Source: Salinivibrio sp. ES.052 (GTDB lineage Bacteria; Pseudomonadota; Gammaproteobacteria; Enterobacterales; Vibrionaceae). Taken from it: DNA of 64,000 bases. Location: assembly GCF_900141775.1 (NCBI RefSeq), contig NZ_FSRI01000002.1, positions 391,001 through 455,000 on the forward strand, given 5' to 3'. A program made the translations under genes and the position numbers. The notes beneath the pieces were generated by a model. The model made no database searches, was not told where the DNA came from, and saw nothing but the letters and a program-made list of their open reading frames with translations. Below are positions 45,555 through 56,403 of this stretch, in pieces; the first letter of the stretch is position 1, and every line of letters begins with the position of its first letter.

Positions 45555-47573
45555 GTGAACCTAAGGCAACGACTGATCCCCTATCTCATGGCCGTGAGTC
45601 TGCTTGTATCCGGTTTACCGGCAGGGGCGGCAGAGTTCAGTGCTTCGTTTAAAGGCACAGACATTCAAGAGTTCATCGAAATTGTGGGGCGCAATCTTGA
45701 GAAGACCATTATCGTTGACCCCTCGGTACGCGGCACCATTAATGTGCGTAGTTACGATACGTTAGACGATGAGCAGTACTACCAATTTTTTCTCAACGTG
45801 CTCGAAGTGTATGGCTTTGCGGTGGTTGAAATGGAAAACGGGGTGGTCAAAGTGGTTCGCGACAAAGATGCGAAAACCTCACCGGTCCCTGTGGTTGGTG
45901 AGGGGGATAATGTGGTGGGAGACGAAGTGGTTACCCGCGTGGTCGCTGTAAAAAATGTCTCGGTACGCGAACTCTCCCCCCTGTTGCGTCAGCTTATCAA
46001 TAATGCGGGGGCAGGTAATGTCGTCCACTACGATCCGGCCAATGTGATCATGATTACCGGTCGGGCCGCGGTGGTTAATCGTTTAACCGATATTATTCAG
46101 CGCGTCGATCAGGCGGGCGATAAGAAGGTGGAAGTCGTACGTCTCGACCACGCCTCTGCCGCGGAAATGGTACGGATTGTCGATACGTTAAATAAGCGTG
46201 ACAACGCCAACACCCGTCCAGAGCTGTTGGAGCCTCGCATTGTCGCCGATGAGCGCCTGAATGCGGTGTTGGTTTCTGGCGAGCCCAAGGTCCGTGAGCG
46301 CGTGATCGAACTTATCAAACAGCTTGACCAAGAGATGGCGACCACGGGCAATAGTCGCGTGATTTATCTTCGCTACGCCAAAGCGGAAGACGTGGTTGAT
46401 GTATTACAGGGCGTTTCGGATAATCTTCTGAAAGAAAAAGAAAAAAACGCTAAGCCGAGTGTGAATGATCAAGCGGTACAAATTTCCTCGCATCAAGGTA
46501 CTAACTCGCTGGTGATCACCGCCCCGCCGGATATTTTAAGAACCCTTGAGAGCGTGATTTCCCAGCTCGATATTCGCCGCGCACAGGTGTTGATTGAAGC
46601 CTTGATAGTGGAAATGTCGGAATCTGACGGAGCGAACCTCGGTGTACAGTGGGGCTCGCTGGAAAACGGCGGGATTCAGTTTAATAACGCAGGGGTAGGC
46701 GTGACAAGCTATCTCACGGGGCAAAAAGCAGCAGAAGACACGACGCGCACTGAAGTGCGCTATCGGGATGATGGCACACCGTACAATGTCCCCATCACCG
46801 AATCAGGCGATTATTCGGCACTCAATGAAGTACTTGGTGGCTTAAATGGTCTGGCAGCGGGAGTGGTGATGGGCGATTGGACCGCCCTGGTGACGGCGGT
46901 CTCATCGAACAACGAGTCGAATATCCTGTCTTCACCCAACCTGATGGTGCTCGATAACCAAGAAGCCTCCTTTGTGGTGGGTGAAGAAGTGCCTGTGATC
47001 ACCGGCTCGCAAACGGGCTCGAATAACGACAACCCGTTCCAAACCGTCGAGCGTAAAGATGTGGGGATTAAGCTCAAAGTCACCCCGCAAATCAACGAAG
47101 GCTCTGCGGTGTTACTCGATATTGAGCAAGAAGTCTCCAACGTGCTCGGTGCCAGTGGCGCCGTCGATGTGCGTTTTGGTAAACGGCAGCTGACCACCTC
47201 GGTGATGGTCGGTGATCAACAAATGATTGTATTGAGTGGTTTGATTGACGAGCGCACCGTTGAAAGTGAATCTAAGGTGCCAGTGTTGGGGGATATTCCT
47301 GTATTAGGACATTTGTTCAAGTCGACGTCGACGCAAACGGAAAAGAAAAACCTCATGCTGTTTATCAAACCGACCATTATTCGTACCGGTTTGACCGCAG
47401 ATGGGGTCACCCAACGCAAATACAACTATATCCGAGCCGAGCAAATACTGCGCGCACAAGATGGCGTTAAGCTGATGCCTGACGCTGCAAAGCCGGTACT
47501 GCCTGCTTACGACAGTGATGTGGTGATGCCAGCAGAAGTGCGCGCCTTACAGGCGGAGCTAGCAAATGAGTGA
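45555..47573 (+). CDS. gspD: type II secretion secretin GspD
   Basis: A 672-residue outer-membrane secretin. A signal peptide (cleavage near GAAEFS) is followed by the N0 domain ([25 protein letters not shown]), repeated N1-N3 domains, and the secretin domain with [10 protein letters not shown] and [17 protein letters not shown] start at 45555 with TAGGAG 6 bases upstream. The last 8 bases overlap gspE. Confidence 0.96.
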   Translation: MNLRQRLIPYLMAVSLLVSGLPAGAAEFSASFKGTDIQEFIEIVGRNLEKTIIVDPSVRGTINVRSYDTLDDEQYYQFFLNVLEVYGFAVVEMENGVVKVVRDKDAKTSPVPVVGEGDNVVGDEVVTRVVAVKNVSVRELSPLLRQLINNAGAGNVVHYDPANVIMITGRAAVVNRLTDIIQRVDQAGDKKVEVVRLDHASAAEMVRIVDTLNKRDNANTRPELLEPRIVADERLNAVLVSGEPKVRERVIELIKQLDQEMATTGNSRVIYLRYAKAEDVVDVLQGVSDNLLKEKEKNAKPSVNDQAVQISSHQGTNSLVITAPPDILRTLESVISQLDIRRAQVLIEALIVEMSESDGANLGVQWGSLENGGIQFNNAGVGVTSYLTGQKAAEDTTRTEVRYRDDGTPYNVPITESGDYSALNEVLGGLNGLAAGVVMGDWTALVTAVSSNNESNILSSPNLMVLDNQEASFVVGEEVPVITGSQTGSNNDNPFQTVERKDVGIKLKVTPQINEGSAVLLDIEQEVSNVLGASGAVDVRFGKRQLTTSVMVGDQQMIVLSGLIDERTVESESKVPVLGDIPVLGHLFKSTSTQTEKKNLMLFIKPTIIRTGLTADGVTQRKYNYIRAEQILRAQDGVKLMPDAAKPVLPAYDSDVVMPAEVRALQAELANE

Positions 47574-49092
47574 TCGCGCCAACGCCTTAGCGGCTGACCC
47601 CATAGCAACGTGGCAGTTGCCTTTTGGTTTTGCGCGTCGCCATGGTGTGGTATTGCTGACGGAGAATCATATCACGCGTTTGCTGTGCCTGGCGTCCGTC
47701 ACCCCCGAGACCTTGATAGAAGTGCAACGCGTGCTCGGGATGGAAATGGAGCCTGAATGGGTCTCCGAGACTGATTTCGAACAACACCTGACACGCCTCT
47801 ATCAACGTGACAGTGCCGATGCGCAGCAATTGATGGCTGACATTGGCGCGGACGCGGACAGCGATGATTTTTTCTCCCTGGCCGAAGAATTGCCTCAGAG
47901 TGAAGACTTACTGGAATCGGAGGACGATGCGCCGATTATCAAGCTGATTAATGCGATGCTGGGTGAAGCAATCAAAGAAAGTGCGTCAGACATTCATATC
48001 GAAACGTTTGAGCACGCGTTATCGATCCGTTTTCGTGTCGACGGCGTGTTGCGTGAAGTCTTGTCCCCCAGTCGTAAGCTTGCCCCATTATTGGTCTCGC
48101 GAGTAAAAGTGATGGCGAAACTCGACATTGCTGAAAAGCGGGTGCCGCAAGATGGGCGTATTTCGGTCCGTATCGGTGGGCGTGCGGTCGATGTGCGGGT
48201 ATCGACCATGCCCTCATCCCATGGTGAGCGCGTCGTGATGCGTCTACTGGATAAAAACGCAGTGCAACTCGATTTGGCACAACTGGGCATGGCCCCTCGC
48301 CTGCATCAAGGTTTTCGTGAATTGATTCATAAACCCCATGGCATCTTACTGGTCACGGGGCCGACGGGCTCGGGGAAATCGACCACCTTGTACGCGGGGT
48401 TACAAACCATTAATAGTGAGGATCGCAATATTCTGACGGTGGAGGATCCGATCGAGTTTGATCTGGCCGGTATTGGGCAGACGCAAGTGAACCCCAAAGT
48501 GGACATGACCTTTGCGAGAGGCTTGCGTGCTATGTTGCGTCAAGATCCTGACGTTGTCATGGTCGGGGAGATCCGTGATTTAGAAACCGCACAAATTGCC
48601 GTACAAGCTTCGTTGACGGGCCACCTGGTGATGTCAACGTTGCACACCAATACCGCGATTGGGGCAGTTACCCGTTTGCGAGATATGGGCATCGAGCCTT
48701 TCTTGCTGTCTTCCTCTTTATTGGGGGTACTGGCGCAGCGCCTTGTTCGTACGTTATGCCCCCATTGCCGCATTCCCTACACGGCGGATGAAGGGCAACA
48801 GCAATTATTTATCGACCTCGGCCTAGTCAACGCCGGTGAGTCGATCACTTTATACAAATCGAACGGATGCGAACGCTGTCATCATAAAGGCTACCGCGGT
48901 CGAACCGGTATTCATGAATTGCTGACGGTGGATGATAAAGTTCAAGCACTTATCCACCATGATGCGGGTGAGCAGGCGATTGAGGATGTGGTTCGCGTCC
49001 AGAGCCCAAGCATTCGTTATGACGGCCTTGCGAAAGTGCTAAAAGGGGAAACCACTCTTGAAGAAGTCATGCGGGTCACCAAGGAGAGCTAA
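47566..49092 (+). CDS. gspE: type II secretion ATPase GspE
   Basis: A 508-residue cytoplasmic ATPase. The N1E/N2E domains (about 1-140) precede the ATPase core with Walker [11 protein letters not shown], the Asp box LTVEDPIEF, Walker [10 protein letters not shown] and the His box STLHTN. The zinc-binding tetracysteine is CPHC...CERC. Overlaps gspD by 8 bases; its stop shares one base with the gspF start. Confidence 0.97.
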   Translation: MSDRANALAADPIATWQLPFGFARRHGVVLLTENHITRLLCLASVTPETLIEVQRVLGMEMEPEWVSETDFEQHLTRLYQRDSADAQQLMADIGADADSDDFFSLAEELPQSEDLLESEDDAPIIKLINAMLGEAIKESASDIHIETFEHALSIRFRVDGVLREVLSPSRKLAPLLVSRVKVMAKLDIAEKRVPQDGRISVRIGGRAVDVRVSTMPSSHGERVVMRLLDKNAVQLDLAQLGMAPRLHQGFRELIHKPHGILLVTGPTGSGKSTTLYAGLQTINSEDRNILTVEDPIEFDLAGIGQTQVNPKVDMTFARGLRAMLRQDPDVVMVGEIRDLETAQIAVQASLTGHLVMSTLHTNTAIGAVTRLRDMGIEPFLLSSSLLGVLAQRLVRTLCPHCRIPYTADEGQQQLFIDLGLVNAGESITLYKSNGCERCHHKGYRGRTGIHELLTVDDKVQALIHHDAGEQAIEDVVRVQSPSIRYDGLAKVLKGETTLEEVMRVTKES

Positions 49093-50327
49093 TGGCTGCA
49101 TTTGACTATCAAGCCCTCGACGAACGTGGGCGTAAGCGTAAAGGCGTGATTGAGGCTGATACCGCACGTCAAGCACGCCAGCAATTGCGTGATAAAGGGT
49201 TTACGCCGCTTGACGTTAATGCCACTACCCGTAAACGGGCGAGCCAAAAGACGTCGACATCTCAGCCGCTTTTCAGCCCTGGTCAGCGCGGGATTAGCAC
49301 ACAAGAGCTCTCCCTCATTACACGCCAGTTGGCGACACTGATTGATGCCGCCATGCCACTGGAAGAGTGCTTGAAAGCGGTGGCAGAGCAAGCAGAAAAG
49401 CCACGTATCGGCAGCATGATGACCAGCGTCCGCGCCCGTGTGATGGAAGGGTACACCTTGGCCGATGCGTTTGCAGATTACCCGCAGGTGTTTGATGAAT
49501 TATACCGTGCGATGATTGCCGCCGGTGAAAAAGCGGGCCATTTAGGTACCGTGTTATCGCGCCTTGCCGATTACGTTGAGAACCGCCAGCGGATTCAATC
49601 CACGCTGTTACAAGCGATGCTATACCCCGCTATTTTAACGTTTTTCTCGGTCATCATCGTGGCGTTTTTGCTGGCGACCGTGGTGCCCGATATTGTCGGT
49701 CAATTTGTTCAAACCGGTCAGGCGCTACCTGCATCGACTCAATTTCTCTTAAATGCCAGTGATTTTATTCTCGATTGGGGCATCTGGGTCGTGGGGGGGA
49801 TGGTCTTGGCCTTACTGGGGATACGCGCGTTATTGAAAGATAAACAGCGGCGTTTAGCGTGGGACAAACAAAAGCTCGCGCTACCGATCCTCGGACGGGT
49901 GGCGCGGGGGCTCAATACCTCCCGTTTTGCTCGAACCCTCGCTATTTGTACCGCCAGCGCGATTCCATTACTGGATGGCATGAAAGTCGCGGCGCAAGTC
50001 ATGAGTAATCAATACGTCCGTCAGCGCGTCCTTGAGGCGGCGGATAAAGTGCGTGAAGGCGCGAGTTTACGTGTGGCCCTGGACCAATCCAGCTTATTTC
50101 CCCCGATGATGTTGCACATGATTGCCAGTGGTGAACGCAGCGGCGATTTGGAGCCCATGCTTTCTCGTGCCGCCGATAACCAAGATAAAGATTTTGAAGC
50201 CCAAGTGAACGTTGCACTCGGTATTTTTGGTCCGTTAATGATTGTATTAATGGCTGGGCTGGTACTCTTTATTGTGGTGGCCACCTTGATGCCCATTATT
50301 GCCATGAACGACATGGTAGGGTTGTGA
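49092..50327 (+). CDS. gspF: type II secretion inner-membrane platform protein GspF
   Basis: A 411-residue polytopic protein with two GspF/PilC cytoplasmic domains. The signatures are FDYQALDERGRKRKGVIEAD at the N terminus, LSLITRQLATLIDAAMPLEECL and MIAAGEKAGHLGTVLSRLADY. Three transmembrane helices sit at about 175-200, 225-245 and 380-402. The start overlaps the gspE stop as TAATG. Confidence 0.97.
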   Translation: MAAFDYQALDERGRKRKGVIEADTARQARQQLRDKGFTPLDVNATTRKRASQKTSTSQPLFSPGQRGISTQELSLITRQLATLIDAAMPLEECLKAVAEQAEKPRIGSMMTSVRARVMEGYTLADAFADYPQVFDELYRAMIAAGEKAGHLGTVLSRLADYVENRQRIQSTLLQAMLYPAILTFFSVIIVAFLLATVVPDIVGQFVQTGQALPASTQFLLNASDFILDWGIWVVGGMVLALLGIRALLKDKQRRLAWDKQKLALPILGRVARGLNTSRFARTLAICTASAIPLLDGMKVAAQVMSNQYVRQRVLEAADKVREGASLRVALDQSSLFPPMMLHMIASGERSGDLEPMLSRAADNQDKDFEAQVNVALGIFGPLMIVLMAGLVLFIVVATLMPIIAMNDMVGL

Positions 50328-50355
50328 TTTTATGTTGTTAAACAAGGAGAACAAA

Positions 50356-50790
50356 ATGCGTCGTCAACAAGGTTTTACCCTTCTTGAAGTCATGGTTGTG
50401 GTGGTCATTATCGGCCTATTGGCAAGTTTTGTTGCCCCCAACTTATTGGGTAATAAAGATAAAGCGGCCGTAAAGAAGGCGGTTGCTGACGTGAGCGCGC
50501 TTGAAAACGCCCTCGACATGTACAAGTTAGACAATAATCAGTATCCGACCACCGATCAGGGCCTTGAGGCGCTAGTGACCAAACCGCAAAGTGATCCGGT
50601 GCCGCGCAGCTATCCGGATCAAGGCTATATCAAGCGCCTGCCCCAAGATCCATGGAATAACGACTACCGCTATGTGAGCCCCGGTGAGCACGGTGTAGTG
50701 GACATTTTCTCGCTAGGGGCGGATGGCCAAGAAGGCGGAGACGGTGTCAACCAAGACATTGGCAACTGGAACCTGACCGAGCTGCAATAA
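50356..50790 (+). CDS. gspG: type II secretion major pseudopilin GspG
   Basis: A 144-residue major pseudopilin. The prepilin cleavage site is RRQQG/FTLLEVMVVVVIIG with Glu5. The conserved calcium-binding C terminus is present (IFSLGADGQEGGDGVNQDIGNW). Start at 50356 is chosen because AAGGAG lies 6 bases upstream and the leader is then 6 residues; the frame opens at 50332. Confidence 0.96.
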   Translation: MRRQQGFTLLEVMVVVVIIGLLASFVAPNLLGNKDKAAVKKAVADVSALENALDMYKLDNNQYPTTDQGLEALVTKPQSDPVPRSYPDQGYIKRLPQDPWNNDYRYVSPGEHGVVDIFSLGADGQEGGDGVNQDIGNWNLTELQ

Positions 50791-50791
50791 G

Positions 50792-51343
50792 ATGCGTCGA
50801 GCGGCAGGCTTCACCCTCTTAGAAATACTGTTGGTCGTGGTCATCGTGGCCGTTAGCGCATCCGGTGTGGTGATGGTATGGCCTGAACCTGTTGATACGC
50901 GTACTCAAGAAGCAGGCCAAGCCCTGTACCAGCGAATGAAGCTGTGGGCTGAGCAAAGTTGGCTAGAAGGGCGAACGTATGGGGTACGCATTAACGAGCA
51001 TGACTACCAGCTTTTAACGCTGGGCGAGGAAAAGTGGCAGCCTGTAAGCAGCGAGCGTTGGGCCACGACAGGTGCCTTACCGGAACAAAGCCGTTTCTCT
51101 CTGACCATGGATGGGTTTGGTTGGCAGCAACAAGATAGGCTGTTTGAAGATAAGCCACTGTTTGAGGATTTGTTTGACGAAAACAATGAGCCGTCGGTTG
51201 CGCCCCCGCAAATCTGGCTTTTACCCAACGGTGAACTGACCCCTTTTACGTTGCTGATAGAAACAGAGGGCAGTGCCGTGTGGCAACTCAAGGCCAACGA
51301 ATTGGCGCAATTTACTTGGCAACGCGCAGGAGATCGTTCATGA
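50792..51343 (+). CDS. gspH: type II secretion minor pseudopilin GspH
   Basis: A 183-residue minor pseudopilin with a very short leader (MRRAAG) and cleavage site G/FTLLEILLVVVIV. The rest is a beta-rich globular domain with an Asp/Glu-rich stretch (LFEDKPLFEDLFDENNE). It starts 1 base after gspG and overlaps gspI by 4 bases. Confidence 0.93.
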   Translation: MRRAAGFTLLEILLVVVIVAVSASGVVMVWPEPVDTRTQEAGQALYQRMKLWAEQSWLEGRTYGVRINEHDYQLLTLGEEKWQPVSSERWATTGALPEQSRFSLTMDGFGWQQQDRLFEDKPLFEDLFDENNEPSVAPPQIWLLPNGELTPFTLLIETEGSAVWQLKANELAQFTWQRAGDRS

Positions 51344-51717
51344 GTTGCGGAAGACCGATAGAGCAGCAAGGGATGACGTTGCTTGAGGTGTTGGTGGCGG
51401 TGGCGATTTTTGCTATCGCAGCGCTCAGTGTGATGAAAGCCACTGGGCAGCATACGCGCTCATTGGGACGTCTGGAGCAAAAAACCTTAGCGGCCATGGT
51501 CGCGGATAACCAACTCGCCGAGGTGGTACTCGGTGCCAAGGTACCGGAAAAAGCCACGCAAGGGACCACAGAGATGGCCGGCCAACAGTGGCAGTGGCAA
51601 CTCACGCCAGTGGCAACCGATACCGGTCAGCTTCGTGCCGTTGACCTCTCCGTCTCAGTGCTGGAGCAAGTTGATAGCCCGCTCGTAACGGTGAGGACCT
51701 ATGTTGCGACGCGCTAA
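51340..51717 (+). CDS. gspI: type II secretion minor pseudopilin GspI
   Basis: A 125-residue minor pseudopilin with cleavage site EQQG/MTLLEVLVAVAIFAIAALSV. Start at 51340 overlaps the gspH stop as ATGA; the ORF extends 60 bases further upstream inside gspH, which is rejected. It overlaps gspJ by 17 bases. Confidence 0.93.
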   Translation: MSCGRPIEQQGMTLLEVLVAVAIFAIAALSVMKATGQHTRSLGRLEQKTLAAMVADNQLAEVVLGAKVPEKATQGTTEMAGQQWQWQLTPVATDTGQLRAVDLSVSVLEQVDSPLVTVRTYVATR

Positions 51718-52336
51718 AGGCTTTACCTTACTCGAAGTGTTACTGGCACTGGTGGTTTTTGCCAGCATCAGCCTTACCGCTTACCAGGTACTACAAACGG
51801 TACAGCGCAGTGACATGCAATCCCGCGAAGTGGGCGAGACCTTACAGCAACTGCAGCGGGCGTTGGTGATCATGGATAGTGACTTTCGACAAATGGCCGC
51901 GCGTCGCCAACGTATCAATGGTCAAGCACCGACCGAGCAACTGCTGCTTGCCGGGCGTGACGTGTTGCAAAGTGAAAGCATGGGTGTGCGTTTTACCCGT
52001 ACAGGCTGGATTAACCCACAAGCGCGCTTTCCGCGAGGGGAAGTTGTGGCGGTGGGATACCGACAACGAGATGGCAATCTCGAACGCCTACGCTGGCGCT
52101 ACCCAGATCAGGCGGCAGGCGATGAACCGGCGGTGGCCACCTTACTCAGTGATATCGATGAGCTGACATTTCGTTTTTATACAAAAGAGGGGTGGCAAAA
52201 TAGCTACGATACGGCACATGCGCTGCCTAAAGCGATGCAGATACGCTTCACTCACCCGCGTTATGGCCAGTTAGTGCGGACTTATTTACTCGCGGGACAA
52301 ACCTTACCCGCGCCGCTGCAGCGGGAGGCGCAATGA
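51701..52336 (+). CDS. gspJ: type II secretion minor pseudopilin GspJ
   Basis: A 211-residue minor pseudopilin. The leader MLRRAKG is followed by FTLLEVLLALVVFASISLTAYQVLQ. The globular part is consistent with GspJ (LSDIDELTFRFYTKEGWQNSY). It forms the pilus tip with GspI and GspK. Overlaps gspK by 4 bases. Confidence 0.93.
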   Translation: MLRRAKGFTLLEVLLALVVFASISLTAYQVLQTVQRSDMQSREVGETLQQLQRALVIMDSDFRQMAARRQRINGQAPTEQLLLAGRDVLQSESMGVRFTRTGWINPQARFPRGEVVAVGYRQRDGNLERLRWRYPDQAAGDEPAVATLLSDIDELTFRFYTKEGWQNSYDTAHALPKAMQIRFTHPRYGQLVRTYLLAGQTLPAPLQREAQ

Positions 52337-53337
52337 TCCGACAGCGCGGAGCGGCGCTTCTGGTCGTGATGATGATCATGGCGCTGATGACAGCCATCGC
52401 CGGCAGTATGGCGTCGCGGTTGTTTACTAACTACCACCGGGCAGAAAACCAGCTTCATTTTCAGCAAGCGTATTGGTATAGCCAGGCGGTTGAAGCGCTC
52501 GCGGCAGCGGTATTACGTGATAGTTTGTCAGGCAGTGAAACGGTAAATTTAAGCCAAAACTGGGCGGAAGCCTCTCGCACATTTCCGCTTAAAGGCGGGG
52601 AGGTTAGTGGGCACTTACAAGATGCGCAAGCCTGCTTTAATCTCAATAGCTTACAGTTGCGCGGGTCGACGGTCGGCGGACCAGTGCCTTATGAAGTCAG
52701 CGTACTCCGCGCCTTGATTGGAAACCACGTCGAGGATAGTTATCAAGCGGATGTGATTGCCCAAGCGAGTCGCGACTATATCGATGAGAACAATCAGCTT
52801 GATCAATCGTTGGGCGCGGAAGATGCGCATTACGAGAGTGTCCGTCCCGCCTATGTGACACCCGATGCGGTGATTGCCGATGTGAGTGAATGGCGTGCGG
52901 TACGCGGTGTCAACGGTACAGTGTTTCGGCAGTTATCGCCTCAGTTATGTGCGATCCCCAGTGCTGAGCTAAAGGTGAACGTGAATACCCTAACGGACAA
53001 ACAGGCCGCCTTGTTGTCGGCATTGTTTACACCAGCCTTGCCCGTTGAACAGGCCAAGCAGGTACTGGCCCAGCGTCCCGAGTCTGGCTGGGAAAGCGTT
53101 GAAGCGTTTATGGCAACCTTAAATCTCACTGACTTCGATGACGCGGATCGCAAGCAAGTGGCGCCACATTTAAGTGTGACAAGTCACTATTTTTTACTAC
53201 AAGCCGATGTGCATGTGGCCTCAGCCCAGCGTCACATCCAGGCATTATTGCACTATCAAGACGGTGGCCAAGTATCGGTTTTGCGCCGTCGGTTCGGAGG
53301 AATGCGTGAGCGAGCGACTGATAATCAGGATCAGTGA
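52333..53337 (+). CDS. gspK: type II secretion pseudopilus-tip protein GspK
   Basis: A 334-residue atypical pseudopilin. The leader MIRQRG is followed by AALLVVMMIMALMTAIAG; as usual for GspK, Glu5 is absent. The large domain has the conserved CFNLNSLQ, DENNQLDQSLGAEDAHY and VNVNTLT segments. Its end overlaps the gspL start by 32 bases. Confidence 0.93.
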   Translation: MIRQRGAALLVVMMIMALMTAIAGSMASRLFTNYHRAENQLHFQQAYWYSQAVEALAAAVLRDSLSGSETVNLSQNWAEASRTFPLKGGEVSGHLQDAQACFNLNSLQLRGSTVGGPVPYEVSVLRALIGNHVEDSYQADVIAQASRDYIDENNQLDQSLGAEDAHYESVRPAYVTPDAVIADVSEWRAVRGVNGTVFRQLSPQLCAIPSAELKVNVNTLTDKQAALLSALFTPALPVEQAKQVLAQRPESGWESVEAFMATLNLTDFDDADRKQVAPHLSVTSHYFLLQADVHVASAQRHIQALLHYQDGGQVSVLRRRFGGMRERATDNQDQ

Positions 53338-54562
53338 TGCCAGCCAACCCATTTATTGGGCCCAGGTCCGTGCCAGTGATAATCACGTTATCACCACCGG
53401 AACTTGTCAACAGTTGTCTGCATTAACAGAGCAAGCACAGACAAGACGTGTGGTGCTGCTGGTGGATAGCGCCTGGCTGACACTCACCACTGTCACGTTA
53501 CCGCCAGGGTCGCGGCGGCAGCGTGACAAGGTAGTGCCGTATCTACTAGAAGAAACCTTGGCTGAAGATGTTGAGGCAGTGCATGTCAGCATTCTTGATA
53601 CGCAGGCCAACACTGCGCAGGTCGCAGTGGTCGCACATCAGCAGATACAAGCATGGCAGCGCGCACTGGATGAGGCGGGGATCAATGTACGTCAGTGGAT
53701 CCCCGATGTACTTTGCTTGCCTTGGCAATCCCAAGGATTGACGTTAGCACCATTAGGTGAGCAATGGCTGTGCCGGTACCACGCGCACCAAGGTGTGGTG
53801 GGTCGACGCGCGTGGCTTGCCTTTTGGGCGCAAGCTTGGTGGCGTCAGCATCATGAAAAAACCGACGCGGATGATCCAACGACGTCCGGTGAGACGAGCG
53901 GACTCACGGTACATGGCTATGGCCCTCAAGACCAACACGTTGCCTCTCCCTTACAAGCCTGGTCACTGCCCATGCAATGGCATACTGATGAAGAAACCAT
54001 CAGTGTGTTAGCCCAACAAAGTGCATCGGTATCCGCCAACATTCTAACGGGCCGTTACCGGCCACAGAGCCAAGCGAAACAGACGCTAAAACCGCTTATC
54101 CCTACGGCCTGCTTACTGCTGGCTATCGGGGTATTATTGGGAGCGGAGCAATGGCTGACGATTCGCGACACTCAGCAGCAGGCGCAGGCGTTACGCTCGC
54201 AAAGTGAAGCCTTGTTCCGCCAAACGCTGCCGCAATACCAACGTATCCCTACTCGCTCCTACATGGTGCGGCAAATGGATGCCGAAATCAGCCGGTTAGA
54301 GGGACAGCAGCATGATGCCGCGTTATTACCTTGGCTCGCGCAACTCGCACCGATGCTTGAAGATGTCCCCGGTATCAAGGTACAGGCACTGCGTTATCAA
54401 GCCAGTCGCGATGCCTTAATATTACGAGCACAAGGCCTTGATTTTACTCAGTTTGAACGCTTACGGGGGATCCTGAGCGAGCATTATACCACTGATTTAG
54501 GACAGCTTAATCGTAGTGGTGAGACGGTCAGTGGTGAGTTTACGTTGAGGAAGCAATCATGA
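53306..54562 (+). CDS. gspL: type II secretion inner-membrane protein GspL
   Basis: A 418-residue bitopic protein that recruits GspE to the membrane. It has an actin-like cytoplasmic domain (about 1-255), a transmembrane helix (about 262-280) and a periplasmic ferredoxin-like domain. The start is GTG at 53306 (SERLIIRISD) with a perfect GGAGG 5 bases upstream; an ATG at 53207 lies deep inside gspK and is rejected. Overlaps gspM by 4 bases. Confidence 0.92.
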   Translation: MSERLIIRISDASQPIYWAQVRASDNHVITTGTCQQLSALTEQAQTRRVVLLVDSAWLTLTTVTLPPGSRRQRDKVVPYLLEETLAEDVEAVHVSILDTQANTAQVAVVAHQQIQAWQRALDEAGINVRQWIPDVLCLPWQSQGLTLAPLGEQWLCRYHAHQGVVGRRAWLAFWAQAWWRQHHEKTDADDPTTSGETSGLTVHGYGPQDQHVASPLQAWSLPMQWHTDEETISVLAQQSASVSANILTGRYRPQSQAKQTLKPLIPTACLLLAIGVLLGAEQWLTIRDTQQQAQALRSQSEALFRQTLPQYQRIPTRSYMVRQMDAEISRLEGQQHDAALLPWLAQLAPMLEDVPGIKVQALRYQASRDALILRAQGLDFTQFERLRGILSEHYTTDLGQLNRSGETVSGEFTLRKQS

Positions 54563-55053
54563 TGACACGCATTCAAGCTCATTGGCAGGCGATCAGTTTG
54601 CGAGAGCAGCGACTGTTGATCGTCGCCGGAGTCGTCCTAGTGATAAGCCTTTTGTACTGGGGGATCGTCGCGCCGATTCATGCACAGGCAAAGCAGGCAA
54701 ATACAGCACGAGCCAGTGAGCTGCAGCTGTTACGTGACGTACAAGAAAAGCGCACTCAGATCATGCAACTGCGTGCCCAATCAGGGGGCAGTCATCAAGC
54801 TCCTTCAAGCCTCAATCAACCTTTAAATCAAGTCATTGCTGCCAGCGCAGGTGAGTTTAACGTGACCATCACTCGGCTACAGCCGGGGGAGAATAGTGTC
54901 CAACTGGGTGTTGAACCCTTACCGTTTAACCAGCTGATACGCTGGTTAGATCAATTGGCACGCCTGCATGGTGTTGAAGTGGTACGTTTGAGCACGGAAG
55001 CAACGGACACGGCTGGAGTGGTTCAGGTAAACCGACTGCAGCTGGAGCGATAA
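54559..55053 (+). CDS. gspM: type II secretion inner-membrane protein GspM
   Basis: A 164-residue bitopic protein with a short cytoplasmic tail, a transmembrane helix (about 19-38) and a periplasmic domain containing a coiled coil (about 50-75) and a small ferredoxin-like fold. It partners GspL. It overlaps gspL by 4 bases and is followed after 2 bases by gspN. Confidence 0.93.
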   Translation: MMTRIQAHWQAISLREQRLLIVAGVVLVISLLYWGIVAPIHAQAKQANTARASELQLLRDVQEKRTQIMQLRAQSGGSHQAPSSLNQPLNQVIAASAGEFNVTITRLQPGENSVQLGVEPLPFNQLIRWLDQLARLHGVEVVRLSTEATDTAGVVQVNRLQLER

Positions 55054-55055
55054 AA

Positions 55056-55802
55056 ATGTGGAAGAAAGTTTTATTCGGGGCGGGATGCATATTGGTTTTT
55101 ATGGTGAGTGTGATTGTGCATGCTCCCGCCTCCTTACTGCGTGTGGCCCCTCTGCCTGCTGATCTGACAATAGGCAATGTCGACGGCACCGTTTGGCAAG
55201 GCGAAGTAGCGCAAGTGCGTTGGCAGAACTATACGCTTGGCCCGTTGGAATGGGATGTTCAGTGGCACCGTTTACTTACCGGTGCAACCTTTGAGGCTGC
55301 GATAGATGTGCGTAGCCCTGATGGACTGAGAGGTAAAGGGATTTTAGGGTTTAATGGCTCTGAGCTGACGCTGTCACAAACATTGATCTCAGCGCCCGCA
55401 CGGATACTGACAGGCTCGGTGGCGATGCCGCCTAATGTTGCCATCGAGGGAACACTCGATCTGATACTGCGTGATGCCGTATTCGCTGAATCGGGGTGCC
55501 AGCAGCTCGAAGGGCAACTTCAGTGGCAACAAGCCGCATTAAGCCTACCGGTGGGACGCTTAAACGATATTCCAGCGCAAGCCGCTTTGGCATGCGAACA
55601 CCAAGGTATCGTAGCGCAAGGGCAGGGCCAATCTGCATCCTTGAGTCATAAGTTTTCATTGTCAATCACGCCGTCCGGGCGATACTCTGTGTCGGGATGG
55701 CTTAAGCCCGGAGTCGCCTACCCCACGCCGATGAAAGCACCATTAGCTTGGTTAGGGTCTCCGGATAATCAAGGACGCTATCGCTTTTCTTTTCGCGGCT
55801 AA
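55056..55802 (+). CDS. gspN: type II secretion protein GspN
   Basis: A 248-residue protein with an N-terminal transmembrane segment (about 7-24) and a periplasmic beta-rich domain (TIGNVDGTVWQGEVAQVRWQNYTLGPLEWDV). GspN is not essential in all type II systems. It ends the gsp operon; gspO/pilD is not in this window. nudE follows within 45 bases with no terminator, so read-through into nudE is likely. Confidence 0.9.
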   Translation: MWKKVLFGAGCILVFMVSVIVHAPASLLRVAPLPADLTIGNVDGTVWQGEVAQVRWQNYTLGPLEWDVQWHRLLTGATFEAAIDVRSPDGLRGKGILGFNGSELTLSQTLISAPARILTGSVAMPPNVAIEGTLDLILRDAVFAESGCQQLEGQLQWQQAALSLPVGRLNDIPAQAALACEHQGIVAQGQGQSASLSHKFSLSITPSGRYSVSGWLKPGVAYPTPMKAPLAWLGSPDNQGRYRFSFRG

Positions 55803-55845
55803 CAAGGCCTGATAGGGTTATCAGTAAAGGGTGGCAAATCTTAAT

Positions 55846-56400
55846 ATGACGCAGCGTAAACTTCCTCAGATCCTGTCTAAACAGGTCGTCGCCTCCTCTC
55901 GCTTGTTTAAGGTGGAGTCACTAGAGCTAACCTTTAGTAATGGTGTCGAGCGCACCTATGAGCGGATGAAGCCGTCAGGCCGCAATGCGGTGATGATGGT
56001 GCCTATTACTGACGCCGGTGATATTTTATTGGTACGTGAATACGCCGCCGGAACAGAGCGCTATGAACTCGGTTTTCCGAAAGGGCTCATTGATCCGGGC
56101 GAAACGGCCAATCAAGCCGCAGTACGCGAGCTGAAAGAAGAAATCGGCCAAGGGGCACACGAGGTGATCCCGATGAAAGACGTTGTGTTGGCACCCTCCT
56201 ATTTTTCGAGCCGTATGACCTTAATGTTGGCACGTGATTTGTATCCAGAAAGCTTGGAGGGAGATGAACCCGAACCGCTTGAGATCATTCGCTGGCCGTT
56301 AGCACAAGCGGAAGAGTTACTAACCCACGGTGATTTCTGTGAAGCGCGCAGTATTACCGCACTCATCATGGCGCTGAAGTATTTGCAATCTGAGAGGTGA
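55846..56400 (+). CDS. nudE: ADP-compound hydrolase NudE
   Basis: A 184-residue Nudix hydrolase acting on NADH, ADP-ribose, AMP dinucleotides and similar substrates. The Nudix box is complete: GLIDPGETANQAAVRELKEEIG. The start is taken at 55846 (MTQRKLPQI), which aligns with the family; a GTG five codons earlier is possible. cysQ begins 3 bases after the stop, as in vibrios and enterobacteria. Confidence 0.94.
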   Translation: MTQRKLPQILSKQVVASSRLFKVESLELTFSNGVERTYERMKPSGRNAVMMVPITDAGDILLVREYAAGTERYELGFPKGLIDPGETANQAAVRELKEEIGQGAHEVIPMKDVVLAPSYFSSRMTLMLARDLYPESLEGDEPEPLEIIRWPLAQAEELLTHGDFCEARSITALIMALKYLQSER

Positions 56401-56403
56401 GGC